Shown here one piece after another: positions 11,870-23,899 of a stretch of DNA of 64,000 nucleotides. Location: positions 2,170,001 to 2,234,000 of the forward strand of contig NC_089442.1 in the NCBI RefSeq assembly GCF_026210795.1. Direction: 5' to 3'. The notes below the pieces were generated by a model. That model did no database searches. It saw only the letters and a program-made list of their open reading frames with translations, and was not told where the DNA came from. The DNA comes from Rhizophagus irregularis (lineage: Eukaryota > Glomeromycota > Glomeromycetes > Glomerales > Glomeraceae). The translations under genes and the position numbers were made by a program. How positions within the stretch are numbered: position 1 is the first letter of the stretch; each line of letters starts with the position of its first letter.

Positions 11870-12560
11870 ACATTGAGTTCTATTTTTCTTAGATTTAAGG
11901 ATTTCGTGGTAAGTTTTTTGGTGATTACGATTTTTTTTTCTTTTTATTGATTTTATTTTTCATCATTAGAAACAGTTTATGTATTCGGAAGTCGGAAATA
12001 TTTCTATTTAGTTGATTTATTTCATTGTAAATTTTTTTGTGGATCAATATTTAGAAACAGTTCGTCCTCGCGTTGTTTCTCTTTCTTTATGGATCCAAAG
12101 TAGAATTTGTTGATTTATCCTTGGATTTTGTGGTAAATATTATTCTAAGGTTCGAAGATGGGAAGGGTTTTCCTTTTTATTCTAGATTTTTTTTATTTTG
12201 TCTCTTTTTATTGATTTTTTTATTTATCTTTTAGTAACAGTTTGCATTAGCTCGTCTTTTCTTATGAGTTGGAGAGGAAATTGATCTTTTTTGTCCTAGG
12301 ATTTCACTGGTAATTTTTATGAGATTCGGAAGTGGGATCTTTTTTTCTGGCCTGTTGTTTCGATTTGTTTCTTTTTTTGATTTTTTTTTTTATCTTTTAG
12401 GAACGATTTGCCTGGAATCCTTTAATTTCGGTGATTTTTTTAGAGGTTCTGAAGTGATCTTTTTTCTGATTTTATTTTTATTTTTTTTTATTGATTTTAT
12501 TCTTTATCTTTTAGTCCTTTTGAATTTGTTGTGCAATTTGAGAATATTTCGCAATCTTAT
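11870..12560. repeat. Diverged tandem array of intron-like units
   Basis: Four or five units of roughly 110-170 bp repeat the order ggatttcgtggtaattt, ttcggaagtggga, ctttttattgattttt, ttatcttttag, then aacagttt. Each unit therefore has a GTAA-type donor and a pyrimidine-rich TTTTAG acceptor. No conserved reading frame links them. They may be a simple minisatellite or a non-coding transcript with repeated introns; I cannot decide. Confidence 0.45.
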
Positions 12561-12765
12561 TTTTTTTTAAATTTAGATTATTGATTTAGGTTCGATTAGA
12601 TTAGAATTTTTTTTTTTTAGCTATAGATTTATTATTATTATTTTCTTTCCACAATCATATATTGGATCGTGATACAAATTATATAGTAAATAAAACAAAA
12701 ACAAAATTATCTAATTTTATTTGCATAATTGAATACAAACTTATTGCTCAGATGACTCCGCTTCC

Positions 12766-15700
12766 TCAAGCAAGCCTTAGTGCCATGGTTTTCTTGAATG
12801 ATCGCGACGTGCTTGTTATCCAATTCGCAATTGTGGAAACTTTTGGTACGTCATCTTTGGAAATTTCGTTATCAGTCACTCTTTTCAAAAGCTCCTCGTG
12901 CATTTCATTAGCATTCATTTTGAGCCTGGATTAGCAGTACCAGAGTGAAACATTATAGTAAGCAATCCCTTGACATGTTCTGCGATTCGTTTAGTTGGTA
13001 CTTTTTGATTCACTTTTAAATTTTCAGATAGTGCCCATCCACAACCAAATACAATGGCACTACAAACAAAAAATATGAATATATTCACGATAATTCAAAT
13101 AACACTGACGATATAGAGGAGTACAACATACCTTTTTGATATTGGATCAATATCCATATCTTCGATTTGTTCTTCTTCAACCTGTTTAGTGTTTACAACT
13201 CTTTTATCAGGGTATCGACGAAAAATAAACATTGATATGTTTCGTTTTACTTACTTCCTGAATTTCTTGATCTCCTTGGGTATTTTCTGAAAAGCATGAT
13301 GTTTGTCAATACAAATTAATTACGGAACAATTTTGTTGAAAATTACGCTTTAGCGATGTCGATGGTACAGTCCATGATTTTGAAGGTTGTGTATGTGTTG
13401 TATAGATCGGAGTTGGTTTTTCAAAGGTGCGTGATTTTGTAATTTTATCAATTTGACAGTGGGAAATTTTATTCCAATTACCAAATTCTGGCAGCGCATG
13501 GGTACATATATATCCAGTGTTCTCTCCTGTTTCAGGCCAAGTAAACTCATGCCAATTTGATATACCATTTATCGTTCCTAATTTTCCTTTTTCTATTCAA
13601 AATATATTATCATTCATTTTCTCAACAAAAAAAAACGAAACTAAATATTTACCTTTATCACGATCTGGTTCAAGATGAGATACATGAGTACCTGAAAGGT
13701 CTTTGATGGCATTTTCAATGTCTTCTCCTTCTTCTATTTCATGTCCTATTTTTACCCATCTTTTTATTGCGTGAGAAATCTAAAACAAATAATAATACGT
13801 ATCAATTACTAATAATACAAAAAAATCAGGTATTTGTTCATACCTGAAGACAAGGTGGTAGCCAGTCTATTGCGGTTTTTGCTTCACCTGCTTCCAAAAA
13901 TAACCATCTACGAGGACTTATATCATACCATTCCTTCCAATGGCCTATAATAATCATTAATTCTGTATTACGGTAATGTCCTCCATTAGTGCTGAAATAA
14001 TAGTAACCCATTTTGGTTTTCGCTCCAAAGTTTCTATTACTGAATGTAATGAGGACGCCGTAAACCACCCATCCTGCCGAAAGATCTCCGACCTATCGTC
14101 AAAAGCTTGCACTTCCAGGTTATTATTTTCAAGATTTTTCGTATACACAAGAACAGAATGAAGCGTCCATCCTCTTTTTCCGAACCATTCATTTTTTGTT
14201 TCACGAGCTTTTTTGGGAAGAATTTTCATCTTATAATCTACAATTATTAAAGCTCCATCTGAATCAAGTTGAGAGAATTGAGCATTAAACTGTGCATTGA
14301 GGTAAGATTTGCGAGCATGATGTGCCATAAAAATAATCAACCGATTTTGATAGGCTGGTAACTTTTCTTGTTGTTCTTGTTCAAGGCTATTTTGTAAAGT
14401 ATCAAAGAATGATAAAAGGGATTCACAGTTGTCACAAGTATCTGGATGGTCCAAATAACATTCACCAAATGCATGGGGTAGGCAATGACTGATACATTTA
14501 CTATGTTTCGCACAACCTGATGAATCAATATTCAATTCTTTTGCAAAATCTCTACGCAAATAACGTCTCAAAACTTGTGCTTGTATTTTTAATTCTTTCT
14601 ATTAAAAATTTAAATTAGAAGTATAAATACTAAAATAATTTATTCATTAATTAATAGGTAAATATATACCCGTAATTGAATATCAGAAACATAATTGTCA
14701 ATCAAATCTTCAATCTCCACAAAAACTTCGTATCCACATTCATTACAGGTTGAGCATAGGCCTCCCAAATCCTCTTTATATTGATATCGATTTCCCTGGA
14801 GACGTGTCATAAATGAAGTTCTTCGCATACCATTAAGGAATGATTCTGAAAACTTCTTCCATAACAATGCTTTAGTATCTTGAAGGTACAGTACAGGCAA
14901 TCCAGTTTCACTATCGGTCTTATAACTACTCATATTTACATTTTCTTTGTTTGAAAAAAAAACTTCAAATTGAACTAATGATTCCTCCGATAATTTAACT
15001 CGTTGAACAATAGGTTTGAATAGTGGTGGAGCACCATAGCCAATAAATCGTGCATGTTTACGGGCTTCAAGAATGGTATGTGCACTGACCTAAATTTAAA
15101 TATTTAATATCTGATATTAGAATTTAAAATAAAGAATTAATTATTCATATAATTTGAAACTAATATCTTACTCCCAATTGTAATTCTAATTCAGCATATG
15201 TAAAATCATCAGCAATAATTGATAATATACGTCGCTTGCCATCTGGAGTCTTATTATTTATCATCATTGCACGTATAAAGCAATCCCAAAAAATTAGAGT
15301 TTGGTTTGGAATATGTCGGGGCTTGGTCTGGAGAAATCCTGATTTATATAACATGTATAATAAATTCTCATCTTTTTTGTAATCAATTGACCGCGTCCAA
15401 AATTGCCACTTTAGTAGATGATAGAATATTATTTTATTAGCTTATAATAAAAAAAATGGTGGTTATTTGCTATATCATAAATTTTCTTTGATGGGTCGGG
15501 TCATGAGAATCTAAATTTTTTTTTTGCCCGTAATTTTTTTTTTTTTTTTAAAAAAAAATAATAATTGGTATAAATAATACTTCGAATATTTTTCTCTTTT
15601 TGGATACTACTATAACATATAAGATTTTTTATTACTTCGTAACGAAAATTTGATAAATTCTATTTATACTTTCTTTACATGATATTTTGCCATATCTTTT

Positions 15701-16848
15701 TACTAAATTAAATTATAATAATTACTATTGAAATATATTTCATACTAATAATTTTTAGTTACTCTATTTTCTACACATATTTTTACAAATTAAATTATAC
15801 ATAAAAATAAATTTTTACACATTACCATACCTCAGATTCATGAGATGACCAAGGCGTTATATTGTGACAACCTGCAGCACGTAATGTTGTTTTCCATGCT
15901 CTCAATTCTCGATCACTAAACTCATACTCACTTGGATAAAGCTTTCAAGACTAGACGTAAATTCAATTATTGGATTTTCACTCTTAGCCAAGATTCAAAG
16001 AATTGATACCATTTTACATTTGCAAGTGTTCGACGTTTAAGATTGTAATCAAATACAGATTTTAATAAAGGAAAATTGTGCCAATTATCTGGCGAGCATG
16101 TGGGTTTTGAATTCTCTTGAATAAATTTTCTTGTAAAGGAATTTTCAAGGCCAAAAAGTTGGATTCCTTTATATTGTTTTATAAACTTTGAAATTTCCCA
16201 TACTTCATTTGGAGAATTGGCTACAAACCGGTTTTTAATTTTGTAATCTTGATAAATTTCAAGTGTACAATCTTTATCTTCAATTGTAGATACAAATATT
16301 GCCGGTTTATCATGATATTTATTGTTGAAAGCTGAAGCTTTGTATCCTAACCCACCATTATTCCAATCTTCGCGTAATGAAGTGCCAATACTATAAACAA
16401 ATATTAGATATTTTCCAAGAAGAAAAGAGAAAGGAAAAAAAGAAATATTTTGAGATAATTGTGAAATTATATCCTTATCATTCCATCCTATTACAAGTGG
16501 ACCAGAAAAACGCGTTCGTTTTTGAAATATGCTAGCGTATAGATTCGAAACTGCAGCAGAAGAACTACTTTCTACACTGCTTGAAAAGACGCCTGAAGTA
16601 CAAATAAACCCAGGAGCAAAAGAGTTTTCAGAATTTCCTAGTAAAATAGTGGTATAAAAGTCCATTTCATTTAGAACAGCTTTTGTGGTTTGACCAATAC
16701 GAATCGGAAAATAATTTGAGATTTCATTTTCTTTATTGTCACTATTTTTTTGCCACCAAAGACGCGAATATGGCCCATAGTGCAAGTCTAATAGTATAGA
16801 ACCTACTACTAACAAGGTAACAACAATTTCACGAGCTTTAGGCGCCAT
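12766..16848 (-). pseudogene. Decayed multi-exon gene with DDE-transposase-like features
   Basis: Starts MAPKAREIVV at 16848 with about 290 aa of unrecognised N-terminal domain. After a frameshift near 15930 it continues YEFSDRELRAWKTTLRAAG, then exons joined by good GT-AG introns (about 15090-15171, 14598-14669, 13782-13844, 13592-13650, and others near 13290, 13230 and 13110). The central part has a cysteine-rich block (CSTCNECGY; CAKHSKCISH; CDNCES), then IIVDYKMKILPKKARE, FGKRGWTLHSVLV, NGGHYRNTE and LEAGEAKTAIDW. This is the D ... DN ... E spacing of a DDE nuclease. The second Asp is lost: a frameshift near 14010 replaces the expected DN by TN. The tail (NANEMHEELLKRV, VPKVSTIANWI) is reached by another frameshift near 12935. 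It is probably a domesticated or dead transposase; the transposase identity is inferred from the motif pattern. Confidence 0.6.
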
Positions 16849-17042
16849 AAAAAAGAGACGACTTTGAGATTCAAAAACAATATATTTTTTATATGTTACT
16901 TATCCCCAATTTTTATAGTAAATAGCTATATGTGTCACTGCAGATCTTATCCGGACTAGCAATTAAGTAAATATCAAAGCAAATAATAAAATATTGTCTT
17001 TTTTATTATTAACTAGTGTTCACCTGTTGTCTACGACAACAG

Positions 17043-17300
17043 TTAATATGTAATTCCGGCCAGAATTAAAAGATCTGCAAAGAATTTCCTTTTTTGGAAA
17101 TTTGAGCAACACAATTTTTTTAATTTCTCTGAAAAGTAACAGAAGACAAAATTTCCTTTTTTGGAAATTTGCGTAACCGACAATTTCCTTTTATGGAATC
17201 CTGTGTAACCCAAAATTTCAGTTTTTCGCCAGAAATAAAATTTCCTTTTTGGTCTTGTGTAACATTGGCGACGAATAGGAGTAGGGTTACACAATTCAAA
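17043..17300. repeat. Short palindromic repeats around tttcctttttggaaa
   Basis: The palindromic word aatttccttttttggaaattt occurs two times with diverged copies between 17080 and 17250, separated by gtgtaac words that recur toward 17290. The minus-strand frame of 83 codons here is a by-product (repeated KRKF/SKKGNF), not a supported gene. Confidence 0.5.
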
Positions 17301-19259
17301 TGACTTATTTATATGGTTAATCTAAACATAACGCCCACGTGATTGCAGTGTTTTTAAATATATAGATTAATTATAATTAAGTAAAATCACATATTATATT
17401 ACAAGCAATACCAAGTTTTATTTTACAATAAAAATTTAAGGAGTTTAATTTTTAGTTAAATGAAATTTTTTTTTTATATTTAAAGATTATATATTAATAA
17501 TGAAGAAATAATATTAATAATATTTTAACTATTACAAATAATCAAATTATATTTTTAACTTTTAAATTCTTATATTATAAATAGCTTAAAAGTGTAATTA
17601 TATATAAGCTTGCCTTTGTTTACTTTAAAGAATTAAAGTAACAAGTAGTTATAAAAAGAATTCTTAATATTATTAAGTAATTTAATAATAATCCAATAAG
17701 AGAGATTTTTTATTTTATTTTTCTTAATATCTATTATTTTTTAATTTTAAATACTTTGTATATTTATTTATAAATTTTCAGCATTTTATGAATTTATTAA
17801 TATCTATGTTAAAGATTGATTAAAAGTGATTTTAGTTGGAAAAATTATTAGATATATTAATTAAAGACATTTTAAAGCAAAGCAAAACATTAATACAGAG
17901 ACTAAAATGAAAAGAGTAGTATTATTTCAAAGGAGAAATAAAGCATGAATAATATATGAGTGGTCAAAAATGCTTTAATTTGGAAATAATAGACAAGATA
18001 CGAACAAATTATAAATCGAGATAATCAATGTTGCGAGTTTCTAACATTACAATTATTACAATTATTGCAGGACTAACAACAAATAAAACGACGTTAAAAA
18101 TATATATATATATTAATATATATTTGGTATTATCTGTTATTCGAACATCCTTTTTTGTACTTTAAAGCTCTTAACGAAGAATACGATCTGTTTTATTCCT
18201 CCTTCTATTATTTATGAAATAACCTTCTTTTGTTGTATATAAAATAAACATTTCTTTTTAAAATGTTTCTCATAAAATATTTTTAACGTTTATTATATAT
18301 TGATAGTTAATTGAAATTGCTTTCATCCAATTGTTTTAAAGACTGAAAATTTGAAATAACAACATTGAAAAAAAATTTAATATAATACTATTATACAAAT
18401 ACAAGAAATTTAAAAATCTTCAGAGAGAAAAGTATAGGGTCAAAATACACAATCGAGTGTAACAATCGTAGCAATATCAACTAGTGCCATGTTTGATATT
18501 AATGTACTCATAATAATAAATTTTTTTATGTGAGCTGCACACAAGTTATATATTTTTAGTCTTGGAGTTTCAATTTTCAGTGCATCTTTGTTGATCCATT
18601 AATCGTTAAACAACGCGTTTACATGGTTTTAACATCATGCTTTTTTTTCACTCGAGCATATGTTATTTATTATCACAATTTAGTCGTTCACTTATTATAT
18701 TACAGAATTATATATTAGGATAAATTTCCCAATTTTACCAAAAAACAGAATTGAAAATTTCTGCCACCTTGTACGAAGGTACTGCCAAGTGCCAATGTAA
18801 ATTTATCAATAATGAAAAAAAAAAGATTAAAGAGTGAGCTGATAAATTAGCTAGAGTTTCTAAATATGAAACCACTTGCACTACTTGCACTAGAAAAGAG
18901 CGATAATTTTAATGCTTCGATATGTTAAATTTTTTAAGTTTACTTCTGACGAGTGTAATCAAATAAATATGGAGAGTTATTAGCTAAGTGATATAAATCA
19001 GAAAAGTCAAAAGTGAATTGTAAAAAAAAAAAAGGATATTTATTTAATGTAACAATTTAAAATATTGTATTAAAAAACTTTTGATAGTAATCGCCTATTC
19101 TATTAATAATACAATCTATGTTATCCTCCCAATTGTTTGAAATTAATTTACAAAAAATTACAATTGAACAGTTTATTAATAAACTAGACTTAAATCTATC
19201 TAAACGATTATTTTCATAACATTAATTACTAAGTTTCGTTCATCTAATAAATAAATTAA
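17301..19259. other. Intergenic, no supported feature
   Basis: AT-rich sequence with no sustained reading frame, no tRNA-like fold and no clear repeats on inspection of both strands. Confidence 0.7.
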
Positions 19260-20524
19260 TTAATTCTTTTTAGTTTTAATTTTCGGTAAAGTTGGATCAA
19301 TATCTAAATATTCAGCAGTAAAAATTCTAAATATATTGTTTAGATTAAAAAAAACTGAGTGATCTACGGCTGTAGCATTATCCTAAAATTAAATAAATTA
19401 AAATATTATTTTTACGTTTCTCAGAAAAATACGACTCTTTCTCTAATAATATTATAATAATTATACTTACAGAAAGTTTATGCCAACAATCAGGGAATGG
19501 CCAAGGAATAACATGTAAAACAGGAACGCCTCTTATTAAGAAAGGAATATAATCATCTTCAATATGAGCTTGATAAGATTGTAAGGAATCGGTATCAAAA
19601 TATGTAACATCTTCTAAACTGTCTCCCACTGGCATTCCAATCATTTTATGTTTATGTTGTGTAAATTTAATTAATTTATTCTTATATAAACGAGCTTCAA
19701 TTTCAAGCAACTCCATAAATAACCATGAAGTTATTGGAAAAAAATTTGGTATATATGGCTCAGGGGCGCCTAATAGATCCAATAATACAAAGACTTCAAT
19801 ACCGCTAAGTAAATTATTGCCTTTATTTTGTGTACTTCCTGTGTCAACAACATATGTATTTTCCCATTTAGTTGCCAAATGCCTTTAAAAAAAAAATGAA
19901 TAAATAATTATCAATAATTTAAGAATAAAAATATTATAATTTTTTCATTTCATACCTTGATCCGTATAAAGAATCTGTAGAAGTCCAGTCTTTAAAAGCT
20001 TCTTCACCATCAAAGAAAATAATTTGAAGTGTTTTAGAAACGGAATTAGGATCTCTATTATCAAAATAGGGATCCAATCTATATGCTAAATCCATTAAAA
20101 TAGCACAAGATACAGCTGAATCAATAGCACCAATGAATCCATCATTTGGTGGTTCAAAATATTTTGAATCATAATGAACAGCTAATACAAGTCTATTTTT
20201 TGCATTAATATCTTTTGTTACGATTATATTATTAAAAGAAATTTCTCCTATTGGCGTTGAATCTGTAAATTTATCTTCTTCTACGTTCCATCCTAACGTT
20301 TGAAAATGATCAATAATATATTTTTGTACTTTAAGATTTCCTTCGCTACCAGATACTCTAGGAACTAATAATGGTATCAAAAAATCTTGAGCGACTTTTT
20401 GAGCTTCAATTTCTGTTAAGTTTGTTAAAATAGAAAATCCTTCATCAGATAATTGCGTATAGGCATTTATCCACTGACAAAAACATAAAAATATAATAAA
20501 AAGTTTCAATTTTAATTTTATCAT
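19260..20524 (-). CDS. Glutaminyl-peptide cyclotransferase-like M28 metalloenzyme, 3 exons, 367 aa
   Basis: Exons are 20524-19956, 19882-19471 and 19382-19260, joined by GT-AG introns of 73 and 88 nt; the frame closes at 368 codons. An N-terminal hydrophobic segment (LFIIFLCFCQWINA) indicates secretion. The M28-type core shows VSGSEGN, VLAVHYDSKY, GFIGAIDSAVSCAILMDLA (zinc Asp), IIFFDGEEAF (zinc Glu) and the TDSLYGSRHLA block. The C-terminus carries RGVPVLHVIPWPFPDCWH, whose final Trp-His is the third zinc ligand region of glutaminyl cyclases. Known family role: cyclising N-terminal Gln to pyroglutamate on secreted proteins. One deviation is DDYIPF where animal enzymes read DDHIPF. Length matches the family (about 360 aa). 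A general M28 aminopeptidase is less likely because of the PFP..WH signature. Confidence 0.9.
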
Positions 20525-20574
20525 TTTAAAGATTTTTAAATATTAATTTTTATTTCTATAATTATAATGACGTT

Positions 20575-20856
20575 CTAATTTTTTTTAAAAAAAAAAGAAA
20601 ATATAAAACCGAAACATAAGCCCTGCTTAAAATATTTATGTATAATTTTTTGTAATGTCACACAGTTACACTCAGGGTATGTCACATGATATGTTTTCAA
20701 TGCCGGTAATGCCATAATGCCGATACCCGATAATTTGGTAGCGATTAGTGTAGTGATCATAATGCCGGCCAGCACTATACTTTTGAATTTTTTTCGATTT
20801 TTTTTAGTATGGTTTTCAATAAAATCTTTTGGGTTAGCTTGGTTAGTTTTTTTCAT
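20575..20856 (-). CDS. Possible 93-aa membrane protein, unsupported
   Basis: The frame starts MKKTNQANPK, has a lysine-rich N-terminus, one hydrophobic stretch (SIVLAGIMITTLIATKL) and a CNC motif. Its base composition is less AT-biased than the neighbouring spacer, which is the main reason to list it. It sits between the divergent cyclotransferase and F-box genes and may simply overlap their promoters. I do not recognise a family. Confidence 0.2.
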   Translation of the reverse strand: MKKTNQANPKDFIENHTKKNRKKFKSIVLAGIMITTLIATKLSGIGIMALPALKTYHVTYPECNCVTLQKIIHKYFKQGLCFGFIFSFFFKKN

Positions 20857-21047
20857 AGTTATCCAAAAGTTTATGTAACTTATTGCGTCAACAGTAAGCC
20901 ACTGCGTAAATCACTGCGGGTTGTTTAACTGTTACACTTTATTCAGCCCGTATACGGCTTATCATTACTATCATTATTAATTATAAGGTAGTCGTGTTCC
21001 TCAATTCGAAATTCTTTTTTATTCTTATAAATTTTTCTTCATTGGAA

Positions 21048-22588
21048 ATGTTTTTTGATTTTCCATTTGATGTAATAGTTAATATACTCGATTTATTAAC
21101 AATACAAGATATAGTAAAATTAAGATTAGTTAATAAATCGTTTAATAATTTAGTGAAGGAATATGGATTTAAATTATACTTTACAAATCAAAAATGGAAT
21201 ATGATAATATCCAACATTAATTCGAAAAAACACAATAACCCTTCTTCACCTACTTCTTTAAATGACAATTGGCAACAAAAAGTTTCATTTGGATATACTA
21301 CACAACAAAATTGGAAGAAAAAATTCTTTTCTTCAACGATTATAACAAAATATCATGGACAATCATTAATCCCAACATTAAAATTTGATAAAGAAAAATT
21401 ATTATTAAGCATAGGAAATTCTATTGAAATATATTATTTTAATAAAAATTCTTATGGGGATTTTAATAAAAAAAAAAAATCAGAATGGTTTATCTCGCAT
21501 AGTAATGATATTACGGATATTTTATTAGGTGAAGGTATTGATGATGAGATCTTATATACTTGCTCAGTAGATTGTACTATAAAAAAATGGGAATTAAATA
21601 ATAACAACAATAATAATAACAATGATAATTATAATAATAATCGACAATATAACTTAACTCCTAAAAAACAATTCAAAGGACATCGGAGTTCGGTGCAATC
21701 AATTTACCAATTTCCAGATGATCCAATAAATTTATATTCTGTTGGTTTTGATGAAACATTAAGAATGTGGAATACTGAAACAACCCAGGATAAAATGGAA
21801 ATTTCATTACCTGGTAGACCAAGAGTTATTCATGGATTATCTTCAAAGAATAAATTAATTGGTGTGGGAAATAGAAGTAAAGAAAATTTTACTTTATATT
21901 ACGTTACACCAAATGATTTTGTTAAATACGCTACGGGAATAAAGGATCATCAAAGTACTGTTTATGCCATAGCTTCGAATCCAAATTTACCAAATACCTT
22001 TGTAACCGGATGTTACGATGGTATCTGTAGATTGTTTGACGTTAGAACAATGCATTGCGTTGCCTCTTATAGAGATCCTTATGACTATCATCCTGGTGAG
22101 TGATTTATTCTTTTCCGTTCTTATTTGAAAAAGTAGTATAACTTAAATTATATAAATATATATATATTTTTAGTATTTTCTGTGGATTACGATGCTTATA
22201 GATTGGCAGCTGGCGCTAACAGAAACGGCATTATCAGGATTTTTGATTTACGCTATAATAAACATAATCATGATAATCATCAAGAATTAAAGAAAGGTGC
22301 CAGGAAAAACGATGGCTGGTCTCTTTATCTTGGAAACAATCGTTCTCCTGTTTATTCGTTACAGGTAAAATTTATTATTTTTATCTTTGTGAATTCTTTT
22401 TTTTTTACAGATTGTTTAACATATTTGTAATTTGTTTTTTAATACTATAGATGGATCATTCAAGAATATTTGCTGCGTTATCAAATATGATATGGATGTT
22501 AGATTTTTCTAAATACAAATTGAATTATAGTAATAATCATAATAATCCATGTTTACATTATACTCATGCTAAAAATTGGTTAGGCTGA
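21048..22588 (+). CDS. F-box/WD40 repeat protein (FBXW4-like), 3 exons, 458 aa
   Basis: Exons are 21048-22095, 22174-22364 and 22451-22588 with GT-AG introns; the frame closes at 459 codons. I prefer the ATG at 21048 over the in-frame one at 20994 because the F-box (FPFDVIVNILDLLTIQDIVKLRLVNKSF) then starts at residue 4, as usual. WD-type repeats follow: LYTCSVDCTIKKWEL, a Asn-rich loop, HRSSVQSIYQF ... LYSVGFDETLRMWNTE, HQSTVYAIASNPN ... FVTGCYDGICRLFDVR, and AAGANRNGIIRIFDLRYNK. The F-box would recruit SKP1/CUL1 and the propeller would bind substrate for ubiquitination. The order and length resemble FBXW4. The poly-Asn tract in a blade loop (about residues 183-200) is a simple AAT/AAC expansion. 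Confidence 0.88.
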
Positions 22589-23899
22589 TTAAAAATTGTG
22601 CGTTATTTAGCAAATATTAATAATAATAATAATATAAAAAAAATAGATTATAGATTTAAAATAGTTTGTATAATAATTTAATAAAATTGTGATACAAATG
22701 GCTTCTTTCTTTTTGAAACAGTATGAAGTGTGAAAATCCGAAAATCCATAATTAATGAGTTATGAATCTGTGACATAAATTACCCTCCTCGTTTGATCAG
22801 TTTTGACCAGAATTACGGTACAAGTAAGATGATATGTGACGAAAAAGAAAACAACGAAATTTTTTATGATAATAACGAAATTTGAGTAACGTTACAATTT
22901 CGAATGGGCGAAAAAAGATGAAACTCGTATCGTATAACCAGGATTATTCAAAACAATCCAACTTGAACTTAATTAATGATATTTACCCGATTTATTAATT
23001 AAATGTCCATATTTGGTAATGAAAGTAAATTGCGGTACAATTTCAGATTTCTTGTACTACAACGTTCGTACCATAATTCCATAAAGTCCAAACAAATCAT
23101 TTAAATAAACAAATAATTGAACTCGAAAAAAGAATTAACTTATCTAAATTACAATTATCCGAAATCGGCTATAAATAAGTTACATCACAAGTATGCAAGG
23201 GAAATACAAAGCATACGCGTTTTTAGTGGATATTTTATATTTTTTTCTTTTTAAAGGGAAATGATCGGTTTCAATTCCATTTATAACTTAATACAATAAA
23301 GAAAAAAAATTTAATAATATGTAACAAAGGATTTTTTTTTTTTTGATGCGAGAAAGAAATTTGATTTTCTTGTGTAATACGGATCATACAATCGCTTATT
23401 ATTCAAAGTTACAAAGCCTAGTATTTTCGTTATTATTGTTTTTTATTAAACCATACCATAAAAATCTATAAATACCCATCGAAATCATGAAAATGTATAC
23501 TTTTTGTAGTTGGTTTTTGCAATTACAGTTCCTATAACTAAACGCTAATTCCATTTCATTCATTTCCCTGGAGGAAAAAAAAAGACCAATATATTTATAA
23601 AAAAAAATATTATACTTATATATTTTAATAAAAAAAAAACCATTAAAAAATATATTGGTCTTTTTAAGAAAAAAAAACTTCTCCCCAAAAAGAAAGATAA
23701 ATTTAGTTTTATTCTTTCTTGAACTTTTTTTTTCTTTTTCCTTCAATATCAATACCATCCATTTGATAATAACCCAAAATAAATCATATATATATACTAA
23801 AAAAAATACGCCTGGAGCGATATTCATATATATAATTTACATCATACTAAATAATAATAATAATTTAATTACATCATTAAACTCCTCTTAAATACAATC
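22589..23899. other. Intergenic; upstream region of the protease gene
   Basis: No supported gene. Contains the inverted repeat listed at 23577-23665. The long minus-strand frame around 23399-23827 is Lys/Phe-rich translation of A/T runs and is not supported. Confidence 0.65.
23577..23665. repeat. Hairpin-forming inverted repeat upstream of the protease gene
   Basis: aaaaagaccaatatattt (about 23578-23596) pairs with aaatatattggtcttttt (23648-23665) across a ~50-nt A/T loop. It lies about 240 bp before the protease start codon. Confidence 0.7.

Larger units (their letters stand above)
8064..12765. other. Non-coding AT-rich interval with nested small inverted-repeat elements
   Basis: I find no supportable gene here. 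Apart from the repeats listed separately, the sequence is A/T filler. Around 11500-11750 there is a patch of more balanced composition (ccgattcgg, gttttacgaagg-like words) that gives no sustained reading frame on either strand. Confidence 0.7.

Noticed and set aside
12319-12570. 83-codon Phe/Leu-rich plus-strand frame
   Set aside because: Low-complexity translation of the intron-like tandem array.
17043-17294. 83-codon minus-strand frame with KRKF repeats
   Set aside because: Produced by the palindromic tttccttttttggaaa repeats.
23399-23827. 142-codon minus-strand frame rich in Lys and Phe
   Set aside because: Derived from homopolymer A/T runs and the hairpin upstream of the protease gene.
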